64,000 nt of DNA from Sporomusaceae bacterium (lineage in GTDB: Bacteria; Bacillota; Negativicutes; Sporomusales; UBA7701): positions 744,001 to 808,000 of the forward strand of contig JAVKTQ010000001.1 of NCBI GenBank assembly GCA_031460455.1, given 5' to 3'. The position numbers and the translations under genes are program-made. This document shows positions 8,067-15,514 of this stretch, piece after piece. Position 1 is the stretch's first letter. Each line of letters begins with the position of its first letter. The notes under the pieces were generated by a model. That model saw nothing but the letters and a program-made list of their open reading frames with translations, did not search any database and was not told where the DNA came from.

Positions 8067-9154
8067 CCGAGGGTGCCTCCGATTTGCGCGGCCTGATCAT
8101 CGAGGCCGAGGATGTCGCCTTTGAGGGTGACGATGGCGGTGCCGACGGTCAGCCGGCCATGGACGAAGCGGGTGGCGCGGGTGCTGGCTTGTGCGGCCAG
8201 ACGTCGCCAGACGCCGGTGACGGGGTAGCGGCCGATGACGTCGACCGCGGCTTCGGTGGTTACGCAGGCGAGGATTTCTTCGACCGCCTCGCGGGGGGCG
8301 CCTTCGGCGGCGGCGTAGGCGGCGAGCGTCTCGAGCCGGGCGTCGGCCATGCGGCTGTGGGTGTGAAAGATGCCGGCGGCGACTTTGACGATTTTGCCGA
8401 GGTGGCCGAACAGCAGGATGTTTTTCATGCCTTGATCGGCGGCGCTTGTCAGCATGTGGCCGATGAAGTTCGAGGTCTGGACGACGCGATCGGCGGGCAG
8501 GCGGCAGCTGTTTATGGCAATGTCCTGGCCGATCTTGCCGGGGACGAAAACGGCGGTATCGTAGCCGAGGGCTTTGACGACGCTTATCTGGGGGGTGAGA
8601 GAGGTTTTCCACGCTTCCTCGGACATCGGTTCGACGATGCCGGTGGTGCCGATGACGGACAGGCCGCCTGCGATGCCAAGGACGGGGTTGAGGGTGCGGG
8701 CGGCAAGTTCGCGGCCGCCGGGGATGGCGATGGTGGCGACGGCGCCCCGGCCGGCGGGCAGTACGTCGCGGAGGGCGGTTTCGATCATCCGGCGCGGGCC
8801 GGGGTTGACCGCCGGCTGGCCTACCGGCACGGCCAGGCCGGGTTTGGTGATTGTGCCGACGCCTTCGCCGGCGCGGATGGCGATGGCCTCGCCGGCGGTG
8901 ATGGCGACATCCACGGTGACGGTAACGCCGTCGGTGACATCGGGGTCGTCGCCGGCATCCTTGACGACGGCGGCCCGGCCGCCGCCTGCGATGGCGCTGC
9001 TGCCGGCGACATCGACGCGGATGGTTTTGCCCTGCGGCGTAGTGACCTCGACCGCGGCAGCCGGACGGCCGAGAGCGGCAAGGACGGCCGCCTTGGCGGC
9101 GGCGGCGGCGCAGGTGCCGGTGGTTATGCCCCGGCGGAGGGGCTGGGTGGACAT
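8051..9154 (-). CDS. cbiD: Cobalt-precorrin-5B C1-methyltransferase
   Basis: CbiD, specific to the anaerobic pathway, methylates C1 of cobalt-precorrin-5B. The 367-residue protein starts RRGITTGTCAAAAAKAA, the hallmark CbiD N-terminus. It also contains PGGRELAARTLNPVLGIAGG, ISVVKALGYDTAVFVPG and GHLGKIVKVAAGIFHTHS. It is the first gene of the operon. Its start codon lies directly after a strong hairpin that covers the ribosome-binding site, downstream of a cobalamin riboswitch. Confidence 0.96.
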   Translation of the reverse strand: MSTQPLRRGITTGTCAAAAAKAAVLAALGRPAAAVEVTTPQGKTIRVDVAGSSAIAGGGRAAVVKDAGDDPDVTDGVTVTVDVAITAGEAIAIRAGEGVGTITKPGLAVPVGQPAVNPGPRRMIETALRDVLPAGRGAVATIAIPGGRELAARTLNPVLGIAGGLSVIGTTGIVEPMSEEAWKTSLTPQISVVKALGYDTAVFVPGKIGQDIAINSCRLPADRVVQTSNFIGHMLTSAADQGMKNILLFGHLGKIVKVAAGIFHTHSRMADARLETLAAYAAAEGAPREAVEEILACVTTEAAVDVIGRYPVTGVWRRLAAQASTRATRFVHGRLTVGTAIVTLKGDILGLDDQAAQIGGTLGWTIK

Positions 9155-9158
9155 GAAA

Positions 9159-9182
9159 ATACCCCCTGCAAACAGGGGGTAT
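9159..9182 (-). promoter_or_regulatory. Hairpin masking the cbiD ribosome-binding site
   Basis: A 10-bp perfect stem (ATACCCCCTG / CAGGGGGTAT, 4-base loop) ends 4 bases before the cbiD ATG at 9154. The only Shine-Dalgarno-like run, GGGGG, is in its 3' arm. It is followed by only four T residues, so sequestration of the ribosome-binding site is more likely than termination. It is the probable expression platform of the adjacent riboswitch. Confidence 0.7.
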
Positions 9183-9261
9183 AAATAATAACAATAATTA
9201 TAATTGTTATACCTATTTACCCACCTGCCTATCTTCCGTAGGTCGTAACGGCGCGTGTTAG

Positions 9262-9405
9262 AACAGGCAGGTCTCCTGGCTTTGGTTCATCGCTTCACCA
9301 CGCCTTCCCGGTCGCCCAGTGGCATATTGTGGCTGGCTCACCAATACAGTGGCGGGACCGCGCCGGATTTGACCGGCTTCCCTTTTAAGCAAAGCACCTG
9401 TTCCC
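9262..9405 (-). ncRNA. Cobalamin riboswitch aptamer
   Basis: The minus strand carries the B12-box AGCCAGGAGACCTGCC (9266-9281) that defines cobalamin riboswitches. Upstream of it are the conserved GCCACTG elements (complements at 9317-9323 and 9348-9354), a GGGAAGCCGGT segment and an AGGTGC-type 5' element. The array, order and roughly 140-base length match the family. It lies about 110 bases upstream of cbiD and would shut the cob operon down when adenosylcobalamin is abundant. Confidence 0.94.
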
Positions 9406-9569
9406 TATCGTATGAAATTACTGACAGTGTGGTTGATATTATGTGCTTATATTCGGCCAGTATTACGATATTCCTTCTATTAAAAGCAAAAAAGAGAAAT
9501 ATTTGCCTGCCGGCGACCAAATCGGCTGCTTGCAAACCAATTTGTACCGTCTGACCGCCGGAAAACGAT

Positions 9570-9641
9570 GTAAGGTTTTTTCTTACACGGCTGTAGGAAA
9601 AATCTTGCGCCGCCTGTAAGAAAATTTAGTATTTTTCCTAC
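9570..9641 (+). promoter_or_regulatory. Palindromic operator-like sites upstream of ldhGH
   Basis: GTAAGGTTTTTTCTTAC (9570-9586) is a 5-bp inverted repeat with a T-rich spacer. GTAGGAAAAAT (9593-9603) and ATTTTTCCTAC (9631-9641) form a perfect 11-bp inverted repeat 27 bases apart, with a related GTAAGAAAAT between them. Such clustered TGTARG half-sites before a lactate operon suggest a transcription factor array; the regulator is not identified in this window. Confidence 0.5.
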
Positions 9642-9662
9642 TTTACTGGAGGATTTCCGCTG

Positions 9663-9719
9663 GTGCTACCCGAATATATGGAGATACTGGTCAGTCCACC
9701 ATACCATGCAGGGGAGTGA
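9663..9719 (+). CDS. Putative 18-residue leader peptide before ldhG
   Basis: A GTG at 9663, ten bases after a strong GGAGG (9648-9652), opens an 18-codon frame reading VLPEYMEILVSPPYHAGE. Its TGA at 9717-9719 lies one base before the ldhG start. This best ribosome site in the leader belongs to the short frame rather than to ldhG, whose own site (GGGGAG) is weaker and lies inside the leader's last codons. Translational coupling or a short uORF is inferred; there is no homology evidence. Confidence 0.35.
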   Translation: MLPEYMEILVSPPYHAGE

Positions 9720-9720
9720 T

Positions 9721-10338
9721 ATGATGAAAAAGGTGTGCGAGAACTGGGAGCAGGCTCTCCCGGTCGGCAATTACGGTCCGCACCTCTTCGGGGAGTTCGA
9801 GACCCGCGCCAAGAACGTCTCCGCCGAAGTCTTCCGCGTAGCGACCGTCGCCGAAGCACAGGCCGTGCTTGTCGAACTTGCCAAGAACCTCGGGGCCAAG
9901 AAAGCGGTGGCCGTCGACTGCCCGCTCGCCGCGAGCGCCGGTGCGTATGAAGCTCTGAAGGCCGCCGGCCTTGAAGTCTACACCGAGGCGGGCGATATCG
10001 CCGCCCACGCCGATACCGCCGATCTCGGCGTGTCGGGGGTGGAGTTCGGCGTCGCCGAGACAGGCAGCGTTCTCCAGGATGCCCTCGCGATCGAAAGCCG
10101 CCTGGTGTCCACCCTTCCCCCCGTTCACGTCGTGTTCATGAACAGCGGCAAAATCGTCCCGGCGATGGCGGACGCGATCGGCGTCGTCGCCAAGGTATTC
10201 GACCGCGGCTATCTTTCTTTCATTACCGGTCCCAGCCGCACGGCCGACATCGAACGGGTCCTTACCATCGGCGTCCACGGCCCCAGCAGGTTCATAATAA
10301 TCGCTGTCGATGAGACCGCCGGCGGAGGTGTCGCGTAA
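9721..10338 (+). CDS. ldhG: LUD-domain subunit of lactate dehydrogenase (LdhG/LutC-like)
   Basis: The 205-residue protein is a single LUD (lactate utilization) domain. Features are LGAKKAVAVDCPLAASAG, VEFGVAETGSVLQDA, the conserved TLPPVHVVFMNSGKIVP and the end motif GPSRTADIERVLTIGVHGP. It is the small partner of the fused LdhH-type subunit encoded directly downstream (1-base overlap), as in the LdhGH enzymes of sulfate reducers. Together they would oxidise lactate to pyruvate at the membrane. The start at 9721 was chosen because GGGGAG precedes it; an upstream ATG at 9706 has no ribosome site. Confidence 0.85.
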   Translation: MMKKVCENWEQALPVGNYGPHLFGEFETRAKNVSAEVFRVATVAEAQAVLVELAKNLGAKKAVAVDCPLAASAGAYEALKAAGLEVYTEAGDIAAHADTADLGVSGVEFGVAETGSVLQDALAIESRLVSTLPPVHVVFMNSGKIVPAMADAIGVVAKVFDRGYLSFITGPSRTADIERVLTIGVHGPSRFIIIAVDETAGGGVA

Positions 10339-12551
10339 TGGCAGGCAAAGAACGCAACATCAAGAAGGAGATAAGCCAGAAGCTGAAGGACGATGTGCTG
10401 CGCGGCGCTTTAGGCCGCTTCGGCGAAGCCTACCCCGTGTCGCGGGCCAAAGCGTACGAGAATGTCGGCGATGTCGAGGCGCTGCGCGATGAGCTTAAAG
10501 CGATGAAGGTCGCCGCTGTGGCCGATATCGAGGCGATCGCCGACAAGTTCGAAGCCGAAGCCAGCAAGCGGGGCGCCAAGGTGTTCCGCGCCGCGGACGG
10601 CCCGGCGCTGAAGAAGTACCTGCTCGACCTGTGCCAGGAAAAAGGCGTGAAAAGGGTCGTCAAGTCGAAGTCGATGGCGTCGGAGGAGATCCACCTCAAC
10701 CACGACCTAGAGGCTGCCGGCGTTCACGTGAAGGAGACCGACCTCGGCGAGTGGATTATCGCTCTGGCCGGCCATACGCCGTCGCACATGGTTATGCCCG
10801 CCATCCACCTCAACCGCCAGCAGGTGGCCGAGTATTTCTCCAAGGAACTGAACGAGGATATTCCCCCCGATATCCCCTTTATGGTGCAGACGGCCCGCAA
10901 GACGCTGCGCGAGGAATTCCTGCAGGCTGATATGGGCATCTCGGGCGCGAACTTCGGCATCGCCGAAAACGGCGCTATCGGCCTGGTGACCAACGAAGGC
11001 AACGCGAGGCTGGTCACAACCCTGCCCCGCGTCCATGTGGTGATAATCGGTTACGAGAAGCTCATTCCGACGATCAAGGATACCATCCCCATTCTCCGCT
11101 CCCTGCCCCGCAGCGCCACCGCTCAGCTCGCGACCAGCTATGTGAGCATGATCTGCGGACCGGCGCCGGCGATGGTCAAGCAGGACGGCAAGTGGGTGGA
11201 GCAGGATAAGGAACTGCACATAATATTGTTCGACAACGGCCGGCTGAAGGCCGCCAAGGACGATAAGTTCAAGGAGATCTACCAGTGTGTCCGCTGCGCC
11301 TCGTGCCTGAACGTCTGCCCGGTCTACCAACTGGTGGGCGGCCACGTTTACGGCCACATCTACGCCGGCGGCATCGGCGCCATCCTGACGGCGTTTTTCA
11401 ACAGCATGGGCGATTTCGAGAAGATCAACGAGCTGTGCATCGGCTGCCGCAAGTGCACGACGGTCTGTCCGGGCAGGATCAACATCCCCGGCCTGATCGA
11501 GGAGCTGCGGGCCAGAGGGGTCAAGGACCACGGTCTGCCGTTCTCGCTGAAGCTGCTGTTCGAAAATGTCATTTCCAACCGCCGCCTGTTCCACAGCCTG
11601 CTGCGGACGGCCGCGATCGGCCAGAAGCCGGTGCAGTCCGGCCGCTTCATCCGTCACCTGCCGCTCTTCATGGCCGGCATGACGGAGGGCCGCAGCCTGC
11701 CGGCGATCGCCGACACGCCGCTCAGGGACCGGATCCGCAAGATTACGAAGCAGCTGGACGCCCCGGCCAAGAAGGTGGCGTTCTTCAGCGGCTGCAATAT
11801 GGACTTCGTTTTCCCCGAGACGGGCGAATCGGTCTATAAGGTGCTGCAGGATCTGAATATCGCCGTGGTGTTCCCCGAGGATCAGAGCTGCTGCGGCAAG
11901 CCGGTGGTCGGTTTCGGCGACGTGGAGACGACCAAGAAGATCGCCAAGCGAAACATCGAGGCGTTCGAGAAGGCGGGCGTCGATTATGTGATTGCCGCCT
12001 GCCCGAGCTGCACCGAGACGCTGCACGTTACCTACCCGGAAATCCTTGCCGACGATCCCGCGTGGGCGGAGCGGGCCAAGGCGTTCGCCGCCAAGGTGAA
12101 GGAGTTCTCGCAGTTCGTGTGCGCCGAGTACGAGAAGGCCGGCCGCCTGGAGAAGAAGCCGGGGGCTACGAAGGTCACCTTCCACGATTCCTGCCACATG
12201 AAGCGGGTGCTCAATATCCACGAGGAACCGCGCAAGCTGCTGGAGAGCACCGGTTCGTGCGAGGTGGTGGAGATGAAGGACTGCGACAAGTGCTGCGGCA
12301 TGGCGGGCGCTTTCGGCATCAAGTATTCGGAGCTGTCGGCCCCCATCCTCAAGCAGAAGATCGACAATATCAAGGACAGCGGCGCCCAGGTGGTGGCGGT
12401 CGGCTGCCCGGCCTGCATGATGCAGATCGGCGGCGGCCTCGACAAGCAGGCGCCGAATATCAAGGTAAGGCATGTGGCCGACATCCTCGCCGACGAGATC
12501 AAGGACGAGGAAGCGCCGGCAAAAAAGAAGGATGAGTTCCACTTCCACTAG
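10338..12551 (+). CDS. ldhH: LutB-LutA fusion iron-sulfur subunit of lactate dehydrogenase (LdhH-like)
   Basis: This 737-residue protein fuses three modules. The first is a LUD domain (about 60-300, with GISGANFGIAENGAIGLVTN and TLPRVHVVIIGYEKLIP). The second is a ferredoxin-like domain with two 4Fe-4S motifs (CVRCASCLNVCP near 320 and CIGCRKCTTVCPG near 370). The third is a pair of CCG domains typical of LutA/GlpC/HdrD (CNMDF...DQSCCGKP, CPSCTETL, then HDSCHMKR, DKCCGMAG and CPACMMQI). In Bacillus these functions are split between LutA and LutB; the fused form is that of Desulfovibrio LdhH. Electrons probably go to menaquinone or to a DsrMK-type route. Two terminators follow. Confidence 0.88.
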   Translation: MAGKERNIKKEISQKLKDDVLRGALGRFGEAYPVSRAKAYENVGDVEALRDELKAMKVAAVADIEAIADKFEAEASKRGAKVFRAADGPALKKYLLDLCQEKGVKRVVKSKSMASEEIHLNHDLEAAGVHVKETDLGEWIIALAGHTPSHMVMPAIHLNRQQVAEYFSKELNEDIPPDIPFMVQTARKTLREEFLQADMGISGANFGIAENGAIGLVTNEGNARLVTTLPRVHVVIIGYEKLIPTIKDTIPILRSLPRSATAQLATSYVSMICGPAPAMVKQDGKWVEQDKELHIILFDNGRLKAAKDDKFKEIYQCVRCASCLNVCPVYQLVGGHVYGHIYAGGIGAILTAFFNSMGDFEKINELCIGCRKCTTVCPGRINIPGLIEELRARGVKDHGLPFSLKLLFENVISNRRLFHSLLRTAAIGQKPVQSGRFIRHLPLFMAGMTEGRSLPAIADTPLRDRIRKITKQLDAPAKKVAFFSGCNMDFVFPETGESVYKVLQDLNIAVVFPEDQSCCGKPVVGFGDVETTKKIAKRNIEAFEKAGVDYVIAACPSCTETLHVTYPEILADDPAWAERAKAFAAKVKEFSQFVCAEYEKAGRLEKKPGATKVTFHDSCHMKRVLNIHEEPRKLLESTGSCEVVEMKDCDKCCGMAGAFGIKYSELSAPILKQKIDNIKDSGAQVVAVGCPACMMQIGGGLDKQAPNIKVRHVADILADEIKDEEAPAKKKDEFHFH

Positions 12552-12560
12552 TGGCAATGA

Positions 12561-12594
12561 AGAGAGCCTCCCGAACTTGGGAGGCTCTCTTTTC
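12561..12594 (+). terminator. Rho-independent terminator of ldhGH
   Basis: AGAGAGCCTCCC pairs with GGGAGGCTCTCT over 12 bp around a 6-base loop, followed by TTTC. It starts 9 bases after the ldhH stop. Confidence 0.9.
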
Positions 12595-12602
12595 ATTACA
12601 AA

Positions 12603-12629
12603 AAAGCGTCTTTTTAAAAGCGACGCTTT
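12603..12629 (+). terminator. Second, weaker hairpin after ldhGH
   Basis: AAAGCGTC pairs with GACGCTTT across an 11-base T/A-rich loop immediately after the first terminator. It is probably a backup terminator, or a terminator in the opposite direction, where A-rich sequence upstream would give a U tract. Confidence 0.5.
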
Positions 12630-12710
12630 GCCAAACTGCCTACGCTCCCGGTCCCAATCGGGGTCCCGCGGCATAGCCTATATTATCCCATCGCCAGGGA
12701 GGTGGCAGGA

Positions 12711-12866
12711 ATGAACGGATCGCTGCCAGGCCTGGGCGTATCGCCCTTCGGCCTGCTGATACTGTGGTTGGTACTTTTTATCGTCCTGGCGGACATCAGC
12801 TGTCCCCTCTTCCACACCTGCTATGCGTGTACGACCTGCCACGGGCACAAGGGGTGCAACCGCTGA
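12711..12866 (+). CDS. 51-residue membrane protein with Cys-rich tail
   Basis: ATG at 12711 follows GGGAGGTGGCAGGA, a strong ribosome site. The product has a short N-terminus, one hydrophobic span (residues about 12-31, PFGLLILWLVLFIVLADI) and a tail with five cysteines: one just after the membrane span, then the segment CYACTTCHGHKGC. The cysteine and histidine spacing could hold a metal or a small cofactor, or act as a thiol pair. It is an isolated gene between the ldh terminators and a perfect hairpin. No family is recognised with certainty; the strong ribosome site and the hairpin at its stop argue it is real. Confidence 0.65.
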   Translation: MNGSLPGLGVSPFGLLILWLVLFIVLADISCPLFHTCYACTTCHGHKGCNR

Positions 12867-12868
12867 AA

Positions 12869-12908
12869 CACCCAGAAAGCCGCGAATGAATTCGCGGCTT
12901 TCTGGGTG
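12869..12908. terminator. Bidirectional terminator between convergent genes
   Basis: An 18-bp perfect stem (CACCCAGAAAGCCGCGAA / TTCGCGGCTTTCTGGGTG) with a 4-base TGAA loop lies 2 bases after the microprotein stop and 4 bases after the stop of the opposing gene at 12913. Confidence 0.88.
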
Positions 12909-12912
12909 TAGG

Positions 12913-13155
12913 TCAAAACGTTCTCATGCCAGGCTGCTTCTTGTCGCTCAGCGTCCGGTCATAATCCTCGAGCTGGGCGTCGAGGGCGGCCGAGGCGGTG
13001 ACGATCTCGCCGTCGGCGTATTGTTTTTCCATCATGAGGGTCTGCAGCGTCTGCCGCAGGGCGGCGACCTGTTGCCGCACTTGCTGGAGACCGGGCATCT
13101 GCGCTGCGGCGGTAGTCTGTCCCGCTGTCGCTTGGGTGGTATCGGCGTTGTCCAC
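12913..13155 (-). CDS. Spo0E-like small protein (putative aspartyl-phosphate phosphatase)
   Basis: The 80-residue protein has a disordered Thr/Ala-rich N-terminus and a C-terminal helical hairpin, VAALRQTLQTLMMEKQYADGEIVTASAALDAQLEDY. This resembles the Spo0E family pattern of an amphipathic helix, a D-x-x-V turn and an S-x-x-L-D signature; here SAALD stands where Spo0E has SQELD. Family members dephosphorylate Spo0A~P and delay sporulation. The GTG start at 13155 was chosen for its AGGAGG at 7-base spacing; an upstream ATG at 13191 lacks a site. The assignment rests on a short motif. Confidence 0.5.
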   Translation of the reverse strand: MDNADTTQATAGQTTAAAQMPGLQQVRQQVAALRQTLQTLMMEKQYADGEIVTASAALDAQLEDYDRTLSDKKQPGMRTF

Positions 13156-13240
13156 TGTCTTCCCTCCTGCTTTTACTGGTACCGTTAGCATGCCAGGAAG
13201 ACGGGCCGATAATGCGTCCGGCGGGATTTAGGAGCAGTCG

Positions 13241-13807
13241 TTATTTTTCGGCCGGGAACAGCCTGAACAGATTTTTCTTCACACCGCAGACCGGGCAGAA
13301 ATCGGGCGGCTCACCCTCGCCGGTGTGGCCGCAGACCGGGCAGATGTAGACGTCTCCCAGGGCCATGTCCTTGTTCTCCTTAGCCGCGTCCTGGGCGGTC
13401 TTGAACATCTTGGCGTGAATCTTTTCCGCCTCTAGGGCGAAGCGGAAAGCACGCTCCGCGCCTTTTTCCTGCTGGAACTGGGCAGTATGCAGGTAGACGG
13501 GGTACATCTGCTCGATTTCGTGCAGTTCGCCGTCGATGGCCCCCTGGAGGTTTTCCGCCACCGTGCCGAGGCCGAATACGGCGCCGGCCGTCACCGCCGC
13601 TCCGCCGGCCTGGTCGCACAGCTCGCGGAAGTGGTTGGTGGCGTGGGCCTGCTCGGCGAAGGCTACGGCGGCGAACAGGCGGGCGATGTTGGGCATCCCC
13701 TGTTTGGCGGCATGCTCGCCCCATATCAGGTACCGCATGCTGGCCATAGATTCTCCGCCGTAGGCGGAGCGGAGGGAGTCGGCGGTCATATCATTTTTTA
13801 CAGGCAT
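13241..13807 (-). CDS. rbr: Rubrerythrin
   Basis: Rubrerythrin is an NAD(P)H-linked peroxide reductase that protects anaerobes from oxygen. The 188-residue protein has a ferritin-like four-helix domain with carboxylate ligands in AYGGESMASMRY, FAEQAHATNHF, DGELHEIEQMYP and ALEAEKIHAKMF. A C-terminal rubredoxin-like knuckle follows (YICPVCGHTGEGEPPDFCPVCG). It is monocistronic and starts after an AAAGGAGTGAT ribosome site. Confidence 0.93.
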   Translation of the reverse strand: MPVKNDMTADSLRSAYGGESMASMRYLIWGEHAAKQGMPNIARLFAAVAFAEQAHATNHFRELCDQAGGAAVTAGAVFGLGTVAENLQGAIDGELHEIEQMYPVYLHTAQFQQEKGAERAFRFALEAEKIHAKMFKTAQDAAKENKDMALGDVYICPVCGHTGEGEPPDFCPVCGVKKNLFRLFPAEK

Positions 13808-13908
13808 AATATCACTCCTTTGGCAAATTAACGCAGTATGGTGATATTATTTCTATTTTCGCCGCTTTTCATATAACCCTGCCGAATTTTCCTCCCGTAG
13901 CAACCGAT

Positions 13909-14664
13909 TCAATTACCCTCCCGGGGGCGCATGGGCATTTTCTCGAACGCGGCGTCGAAGATGCGGCCCATGACTGATTCGGGGCCGGTGGCGTCGTAGT
14001 TGCCGCTCCAGGCGAAGGAGACACGGCTGCGAGAGTCGGTAAACTGCCAGACGTACCGCCAGGTCCGCGCGTCGAGCAAGGCGAAGCGGGCCTCGGCGCT
14101 GTCGAAGATCTTGTGACGGGCCGGGTGATAGACGTCGACGGTGCGGGGCACTTCCATCCAGCCGGAGACTTTTTTGCCGTCGGAGGACCGTTCGTGATAC
14201 CTTACTTTATCGATGACCGTTTCGGTGGTATAGTAGGCCTCCTGCCATTCGTAGAACCAGCCGAAGTCGCGGATATCGCAGTACAGCACGAGGTCGGCGT
14301 ACTTGGGCATCTCCCGCCGCACCAGGGCGGAGAGTGCCTTGGGGTCGTCCGGCAGCTCGGCGGCGAGAGCAGGGTCAGCCTTGACGCGGGCGGTGACGTA
14401 GGTGAGGGTGACGAATTGCAGGTGCGGCAAGTTGCGTTTGCGGTCGCCCAGCATGGCGGTGATTTTTTCGGCCGACGCGGGGTAAACGACGAATTTGTTT
14501 CTGCCGCCGACGTCGAAGCCGCCGTAGGCGAAGGTGGGTTCCATGATCAGCACGGTTTTGACTGTGGAGAAATCGTAGTTCGGGCTTACGGATTCGCTCT
14601 GCCCGGCCGCTGCCGGGGCCGCCAGCGAGAATAGCACGACAAGCACGGCGATCGTCTTCCGCAT
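13909..14664 (-). CDS. Secreted protein of unknown function
   Basis: The 251-residue product has a clear signal peptide (MRKTIAVLVVLFSLAAPAAAG, cleavage about residue 20). The mature part is alpha/beta, with VLIMEPTFAYGGFDVGG, a KYADLVLYCDIRDFGW segment and a C-terminal ARFALLDARTWRYVWQFTDS. The layout recalls periplasmic lipoprotein-like domains that report conserved DxR/W strands (DUF4136-like), but no family is claimed. A palindromic operator at 14731-14748 lies 67 bases upstream and is shared with the RND efflux operon. Confidence 0.75.
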   Translation of the reverse strand: MRKTIAVLVVLFSLAAPAAAGQSESVSPNYDFSTVKTVLIMEPTFAYGGFDVGGRNKFVVYPASAEKITAMLGDRKRNLPHLQFVTLTYVTARVKADPALAAELPDDPKALSALVRREMPKYADLVLYCDIRDFGWFYEWQEAYYTTETVIDKVRYHERSSDGKKVSGWMEVPRTVDVYHPARHKIFDSAEARFALLDARTWRYVWQFTDSRSRVSFAWSGNYDATGPESVMGRIFDAAFEKMPMRPREGN

Positions 14665-14730
14665 GGTGTCTCCCCTCCTATTCGAATTGCCCGCCCGCGC
14701 GGGGACATCCGGACGTTACCGGGGCATATA

Positions 14731-14748
14731 TGACTGACCGGTCGGTCA
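14731..14748. promoter_or_regulatory. TetR-type operator candidate
   Basis: TGACTGACC-GGTCGGTCA is an 18-bp palindrome with one mismatch. Its core GACTGACCGGTC recurs, in the same orientation relative to the gene, 74 bases upstream of the RND adaptor gene (complement of 55543-55554). Such TGACCGGTCA-type palindromes are typical of TetR-family repressors. Confidence 0.55.
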
Positions 14749-14843
14749 TGGCCAGGCGGAACGACGTCTTGTCTGCTGCTTTTCTTTAGGATAGCAGCAA
14801 AATATGACATATGTGTGACAATTATCCATAAGGGAAAAAAGAA

Positions 14844-14871
14844 GGCGAGCCGGTTGTTTACGCAGCTCGCC
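14844..14871 (-). terminator. Rho-independent terminator of the 67-residue gene
   Basis: On the minus strand GGCGAGC pairs with GCTCGCC and is followed by TTCTTTTTTCCC. It is 14 bases downstream of the stop at 14885. Confidence 0.8.
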
Positions 14872-14884
14872 ATGACTTTAGCTG

Positions 14885-15088
14885 TTACAGAATTTCGTTG
14901 GAGGTGATCTGAACGATATATTCTCCCTTGGTGTTGCGCTTGATTACGGCTTTCCGGCCGGCGCCGTCGTCGACGGTGACCGCCTGGAGGTTGTGGCCGA
15001 GCAGGAAATTGAGGACGTCCTGCTTTACGAACGCCTCCCAGCTCAGCTTCTTGGCGCTGGCTTCGTTCTCCATGATGTCTGCTGCCAT
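14885..15088 (-). CDS. Small hypothetical protein (67 residues)
   Basis: The frame starts MAADIMENEASAKK after a GGGGATGAAGC ribosome region. The acidic/basic N-terminus is followed by LSWEAFVKQDVLNFLLGHN, then a beta-rich AVTVDDGAGRKAVIKRNTKGEYIVQITS segment, suggesting a small alpha-plus-beta fold. It is flanked by a terminator downstream and by the large inverted repeat upstream. No homologue is recognised. Reality is supported by the terminator, the ribosome site and a frame with typical amino-acid use. Confidence 0.6.
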   Translation of the reverse strand: MAADIMENEASAKKLSWEAFVKQDVLNFLLGHNLQAVTVDDGAGRKAVIKRNTKGEYIVQITSNEIL

Positions 15089-15202
15089 TATGCTTCATCC
15101 CCTTTCTTTATAAGTGCCTTTTGGGCCTACTACATATTCGCCCTTTGCCAGGAAAACCCTTGCGAGGGAAAAAAATAAAATAGGCCATCGTTCGAGTTGT
15201 TG

Positions 15203-15420
15203 ATTTGTGAGGGGGCGCAGACGAACGGCGACTTTGCAGAAGATGCTACGCGCCGTTGTCGAAGCGGCCTTAGCGCAGCAGCACGCCCGGCCATGGACGG
15301 CCGGGCGAGGAGCCATCTGTCATGGATGACAGTTGGCGACGGTGCTAGCTGCGCAAGGCCCAAGACTTACGGCGCGTGCATCTGTAGCTACGGAGCCGGA
15401 GTCTGCGCCCTCTCACAAAT
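15203..15420. ncRNA. 218-bp branched inverted repeat, candidate structured RNA or DNA element
   Basis: The outer arms 15203-15222 and 15401-15420 pair over 20 bp with one G-U on the plus strand. The second stem, 15241-15256 with 15369-15383, is a 15-bp stem with one bulge. The third, 15266-15284 with 15342-15360, pairs with two single-base bulges. The tip holds two hairpins, GCCCGGCC-ATGGAC-GGCCGGGC (15285-15306) and GCCATCTGTCAT-GG-ATGACAGTTGGC (15312-15337). The result is a long stem ending in a multi-branch junction. It lies in a gap of over 420 bp with no supported gene. No known RNA family is recognised. Confidence 0.7.
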
Positions 15421-15463
15421 TCACCGGCCACGATGGGGCGGCCTCCAAAGGCAGCAGGCAAAG

Positions 15464-15494
15464 AAAAGTGCTTCCCGTGGTGGGAAGCACTTTT
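15464..15494 (-). terminator. Terminator of the kor operon
   Basis: AAAAGTGCTTCCC pairs with GGGAAGCACTTTT over 13 bp, 21 bases downstream of the korC stop. On the minus strand the 3' arm ends in TTTT. Confidence 0.88.
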
Positions 15495-15514
15495 CGGCCA
15501 TATCAATTCTCTTT

